From contig JALIZF010001940.1 in the NCBI GenBank assembly GCA_029948255.1, forward strand, positions 372,001 to 436,000: a DNA stretch of 64,000 bases. The letters are read 5' to 3'. Positions 61,701 to 64,000 of this stretch are shown here, piece after piece (the stretch's first letter is position 1; every line of letters starts with the position of its first letter). The translations under genes and the position numbers were made by a program. The notes beneath the pieces were generated by a model. The model was not told where the DNA came from and searched no databases. It saw nothing but the letters and a program-made list of their open reading frames with translations. Source of the stretch: Telmatactis stephensoni. Lineage: Eukaryota; Cnidaria; Anthozoa; Actiniaria; Isophelliidae.

Positions 61701-62737
61701 CCAACCAATTACAGCGAGAGGATGACCAGTTACAGAGCATGTCAATATGACGTCAGTTCCCATGGTGACGGTCTGATTGATTGGATTGATCCTGAATTTC
61801 GGGGTTGAAAATACTAAATCCAGAAAAATTATGGTTAAGTAACAATCCTATTAAGAACGATAGCACGAACAATAGGCCAGCTGCGGCAAGTTTGCTTTTC
61901 CCACAAGAATTTTGTGATTTTCATACTGAGAATTTATCAAAAAACGGAGAACATGTTTAGGAAGAAAAATTTATATATTTATACTTATTTCTAAAATTGA
62001 AGATTTTCTTTTGACTTTAAAATGTTTACCAATCAATAGAAAAGAAAACCTAACAATTTTCCATGTTCCCCATAAAGAATTCTCCTGCCATTCTCAGGAG
62101 GGAATAAGAATCTGAATAAGAAAGAAAATTCGTGAAGCATTCTGGTAGTTGTAGTAAAATGACGCCATCGTGCAAATGGCCTATTTCAGTATTCAAACTC
62201 AGAAGAATTATCCCCAAAATTAAGGGAATTAGTCAGTAAGAAAGAAGTTAAGATATGCTTCCCTGCAAAGTTGTAGCAATGTTTCATGTTTTAGCCAATA
62301 AGATGAACAGTTTAAGCAATACCACAATTTTAAAACACCTTTCTGCATCCCATGCCGTTCAGTGCTATCCTTCTTAGGCGGACCATTATACTTAAAATTA
62401 AGTTAAGACTAACAGACACTAGGATGCTGATAATAATGATCATGATAGTACGTGATGATACCTGTAATGATCGTCCCACTCGATGTCGCTTTCCCAAGCG
62501 AATTCTTAGCCTCACACCAATATTTCCCCTTCATACTTCGAACGACCGGCCCTAACATCAACGTAGACTTTCCTCTGTACCATGCGATATTATAACCAGT
62601 TAAGTTATCTCCGTCTTTGTACCACGTGATTACAGGTCTAGGAAGTTCATATGAGGCGCACGTGATGTTTAGGTCCACTCCCTCCCTGACACTAATTTGG
62701 CGCGGTGGATATTCTTTTAGAGTTGGAGAATTTGGCA
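53057..62737 (-). CDS. Ig-domain receptor tyrosine kinase, 3' part of gene (13 exons visible)
   Basis: Plasma-membrane receptor kinase of the FGFR/VEGFR-like superfamily. Visible exons, 5' to 3': 62462-62737, 61055-61813, 59891-60172, 59269-59441, 58805-58837, 58516-58714, 56601-56711, 55902-56092, 55386-55508, 55215-55282, 54653-54693, 53687-53786, 53057-53168. Phases agree throughout. At least three Ig-like domains, one membrane segment and one complete tyrosine kinase domain are encoded (about 820 codons). The first visible exon starts inside a codon, so the signal peptide and any further Ig domains lie upstream beyond the window. The kinase resembles FGFR (DWELPRDRL before the glycine loop, [28 protein letters not shown]), but I cannot assign a named orthologue. 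Many introns contain minisatellites. Confidence 0.9.
54229..54585. mobile_element. Dispersed repeat shared with SETDB1 intron 9, fuller copy
   Basis: An inverted TTCGTGCTCCATTCA.AAATATAATACAGCAC / GTGCTGTATTAATGAACGGA pair sits in the left half. The right half matches 24,055-24,290. RTK intron. Confidence 0.82.
54820..55195. repeat. Polypurine GAGGA/GAAGGA tract
   Basis: About 370 bp almost free of pyrimidines on the plus strand, with internal GACGAGGA reiterations. It lies 20 bp from RTK exon 55215-55282. Confidence 0.97.
55545..55875. repeat. Minisatellite with 17-bp unit GGTCATTGTACAAAGGT
   Basis: About 18 units with a higher-order pattern (a TATAAATTGGT variant every few units). RTK intron. 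Confidence 0.95.
56765..58355. repeat. Minisatellite with about 45-bp unit, split by an inserted element
   Basis: The unit is built on GAACCCCACTATCTTGAACT and CCCAAGGGAAATGATAAATA, about 11 copies on the left (56,765-57,299) and about 8 on the right (57,985-58,355). CAGTAGAACCCC resembles the ends of pogo/Tigger-like transposons, so the array may have grown from such an end (inference). RTK intron. Confidence 0.95.
57300..57984. mobile_element. Non-autonomous element inserted in the RTK minisatellite
   Basis: Inverted ends CTCAAGCATGTTAAGGCCTG and (inverse) CTCAAGCACATTAAGGCCTG enclose about 640 bp of non-repeat sequence. The array repeat GATAAATACAGTAG is interrupted as GATAAATAC | element | ACAGTAG, so the target duplication is AC, or TTAA if the outer 11 bp are flank. 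Confidence 0.85.
58805..59441 (-). CDS. RTK transmembrane and juxtamembrane exons
   Basis: Exon 59269-59441 encodes a stalk ([15 protein letters not shown]), one hydrophobic helix ([20 protein letters not shown] and onward) and a basic stop-transfer KKHRQ. The orientation is that of a type I receptor. Its donor, GTTAGT, is weaker than the others. A 33-base exon, 58805-58837 ([11 protein letters not shown]), follows in phase 0 and lengthens the juxtamembrane segment. Its ATG is internal. The intron upstream of the helix exon begins with a GA-rich tract that produces misleading ORFs. Confidence 0.88.
59066..59117. repeat. (GGGGA)n microsatellite
   Basis: About ten GGGGA units in the RTK intron between the transmembrane exon and the 33-base exon. 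Confidence 0.97.
59891..62737 (-). CDS. RTK ectodomain: three Ig-like domains, the middle one with a Ser/Thr/Asn-rich insert
   Basis: Exon 62462-62737 encodes an I-set Ig domain ([20 protein letters not shown] to [12 protein letters not shown]). Exon 61055-61813 encodes a second: strands B and C ([20 protein letters not shown]) are separated from strands E-G ([20 protein letters not shown]) by about 130 residues rich in Ser, Thr and Asn, with about ten N-x-S/T sequons. Exon 59891-60172 encodes a third ([20 protein letters not shown] to [15 protein letters not shown]). Each has the paired cysteines, the Trp and the DxGxYxC motif. All three exons start and end in phase 1, the arrangement that lets Ig exons be added or lost without changing frame. 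Confidence 0.9.
60300..61040. repeat. Minisatellite with about 53-bp unit, about 13 copies
   Basis: Each unit contains GTATAGAGGGATCATTTAGA, AGGAAATGGTGTCCG and a TATAGTAGAAGTATC or TATAGAGAGGT variant. It fills the RTK intron between the second and third Ig exons. Confidence 0.95.
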
Positions 62738-62864
62738 CTGCAGTTAAAAAAGCGAATAAATTGTAAAAAACTTAAGTAACAATGCGCCTAAAAACAGGAC
62801 AACTGGCTCTATTGTTCTGCGTTTAAACTCAATATATCAACTATACCAAATTATACGGACAACA

Positions 62865-63055
62865 AAATCATGCAACATTTCGCGCAACATTGTTGCGTTG
62901 CAAATTGCAGAGCAAATGTTGTTCGTATTACACCTCGTTCGCAACAAATTTTCTTTGTTGTACAAAGTAGAAGTGGTGGTAATACGAGCAACATTTGATC
63001 TGTAACTTGCAACGCAACAATGTTGGGTGAAATTCTGCACGACTTTGTTGCCCAT
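62865..63055. mobile_element. Palindromic MITE with GCAACATTGTTGCGTTGCAA ends
   Basis: Extended imperfect inverted repeat about 190 bp long in the RTK intron upstream of exon 62462-62737. Confidence 0.82.
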
Positions 63056-63180
63056 ATTTCTGCGCCTTAACACATTTTTTTAAAATAAAATGTTCAAAAA
63101 TCCTGTTTTGAAACAAAGTTTCTTTTGTACTATAAGATTTCGTCCAATCATCATGGACGCTCAAAACAATAGGTAAGAGC

Positions 63181-63543
63181 CCGGGGGGGGGGGGGGTTCT
63201 TCGGGGTCAAAACGCTAGGGATGATCGTCGGAAACCTCCAAAACGTATCCTAAAAAATACCCAAATGCCAAAATTTTCGACCCTAAAAAATACCTAACAG
63301 CTCAAAAATATCCCTAAAAAAACAAAAAATCAAACAAAAAGTGTTCTAATAAAAAGGCAGTAAGTAAAAAAAAATCGTCTCGATTGTACCCCTAAAAAAT
63401 ACCATCTTTTCTGAAAAACCTTGGATTTTCTCTGACGACCCCTAAAAAAATACCAAATCGGCGATTTCAACCCCTAAAAAATACGGCGATCATCCCTAGC
63501 ACACCAATATAGGGAGTACCTCCCCCCCCCCCCCCCGGGGGTA
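63181..63543. mobile_element. Element with CCCGGGGGG / CCCCCCGGGGG ends and CCCCTAAAAAATAC motifs
   Basis: About 360 bp bounded by a long G run and a long C run. The interior repeats CCCTAAAAAATACC. A second, 5'-truncated copy at about 56,455-56,588 matches its last 135 bp almost exactly. Both lie in RTK introns in the same orientation. 63,544-64,000 shows no exon that I can support. Confidence 0.88.
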
Positions 63544-64000
63544 AGAGCTGTAGACGCTTTCAATTTGCCATGTTCCACTTCCGCCAACGTCCCAGAAATT
63601 TTCCCTTTTTTGAAAGGCAGGAAAGCTTTCATGAAAACGGAATCAGATATTGAACAAAATACCATGAAATGAGTTAATTTTTGAAGATATGGCTGATTTT
63701 TAACCAACGAGATAGTCGGTTTAAACAATATACAATTACATTTGGCATTGCCGTTTGCTTGCCTACTTCTTACTCGATCGGACCATTACTTAAGACTAAT
63801 TACACACCAGAAATATAAACCAATCACCAAACGTTTTCCGGTAAGCTGTTTTAGGAGATACGCGCCCAGTTGATCATAGCACACAAAATCTCAGACCCTC
63901 GAATTAATTGGATGAAATCTTTGTATAATCTATGACAATGTGACAATCTCTATATCAGATGGGGCTTCAGGATCGATGACAGTGGTTTTCTAACAGTACG

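Noticed and set aside
63900..64000. A further upstream RTK exon at the window edge
   Set aside because: No frame with an Ig signature or acceptor could be read in the last 100 bases.

Overview
This is a eukaryotic, metazoan window: every real gene is split by GT-AG introns, and the proteins are close to vertebrate ones. The dense hairpin MITEs, tRNA-derived SINEs and tetranucleotide arrays inside introns suggest a marine invertebrate, most likely a cnidarian (probably anthozoan). That placement is inference. Exon models below were built by hand from reading frame, splice sites and codon phase.

Layout. (1) 32,036 down to 1,999, minus strand: a complete SETDB1-type histone H3K9 methyltransferase in 36 coding exons (N-terminal helix, SUMO-interaction-like acidic motif, Tudor exons, MBD, pre-SET, bifurcated SET, post-SET). 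Codon phase agrees at every junction. The exception is the large exon inside the SET insert, where the open frame changes twice. (2) 34,109-34,773, minus: two adjacent short ORFs, one with a membrane segment and one RING-like. (3) 35,513-42,482, plus: a complete RECQL (RecQ1) DNA helicase in 8 coding exons, head-to-head with SETDB1. Its introns are filled with tetranucleotide arrays. (4) 45,642-48,536, plus: a rhodopsin-class GPCR reduced to TM1 and TM6-TM7, with an in-frame TAG and a tail of about 23 tandem copies of a 33-35 residue unit. (5) 49,936-51,238, minus: a 5'-truncated, frameshifted non-LTR reverse transcriptase. (6) 62,737 down to 53,057, minus: the 3' part of an Ig-domain receptor tyrosine kinase (FGFR/VEGFR-like kinase, 13 exons seen). 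Its 5' end lies beyond the window.

SETDB1 silences chromatin, and animals use it against transposons. RECQL resolves DNA forks and hairpins. The RTK and GPCR are surface receptors. I see no pathway or operon linking them. What ties the region together is its repeat biology. The same MITE families sit in SETDB1 and RECQL introns. A 1.66-kb near-perfect palindrome lies in a SETDB1 intron. A 103-bp copy of the last RTK kinase exon lies inside the CAGT array of a RECQL intron. I found no CRISPR array, prokaryotic feature, intact tRNA gene or rRNA.
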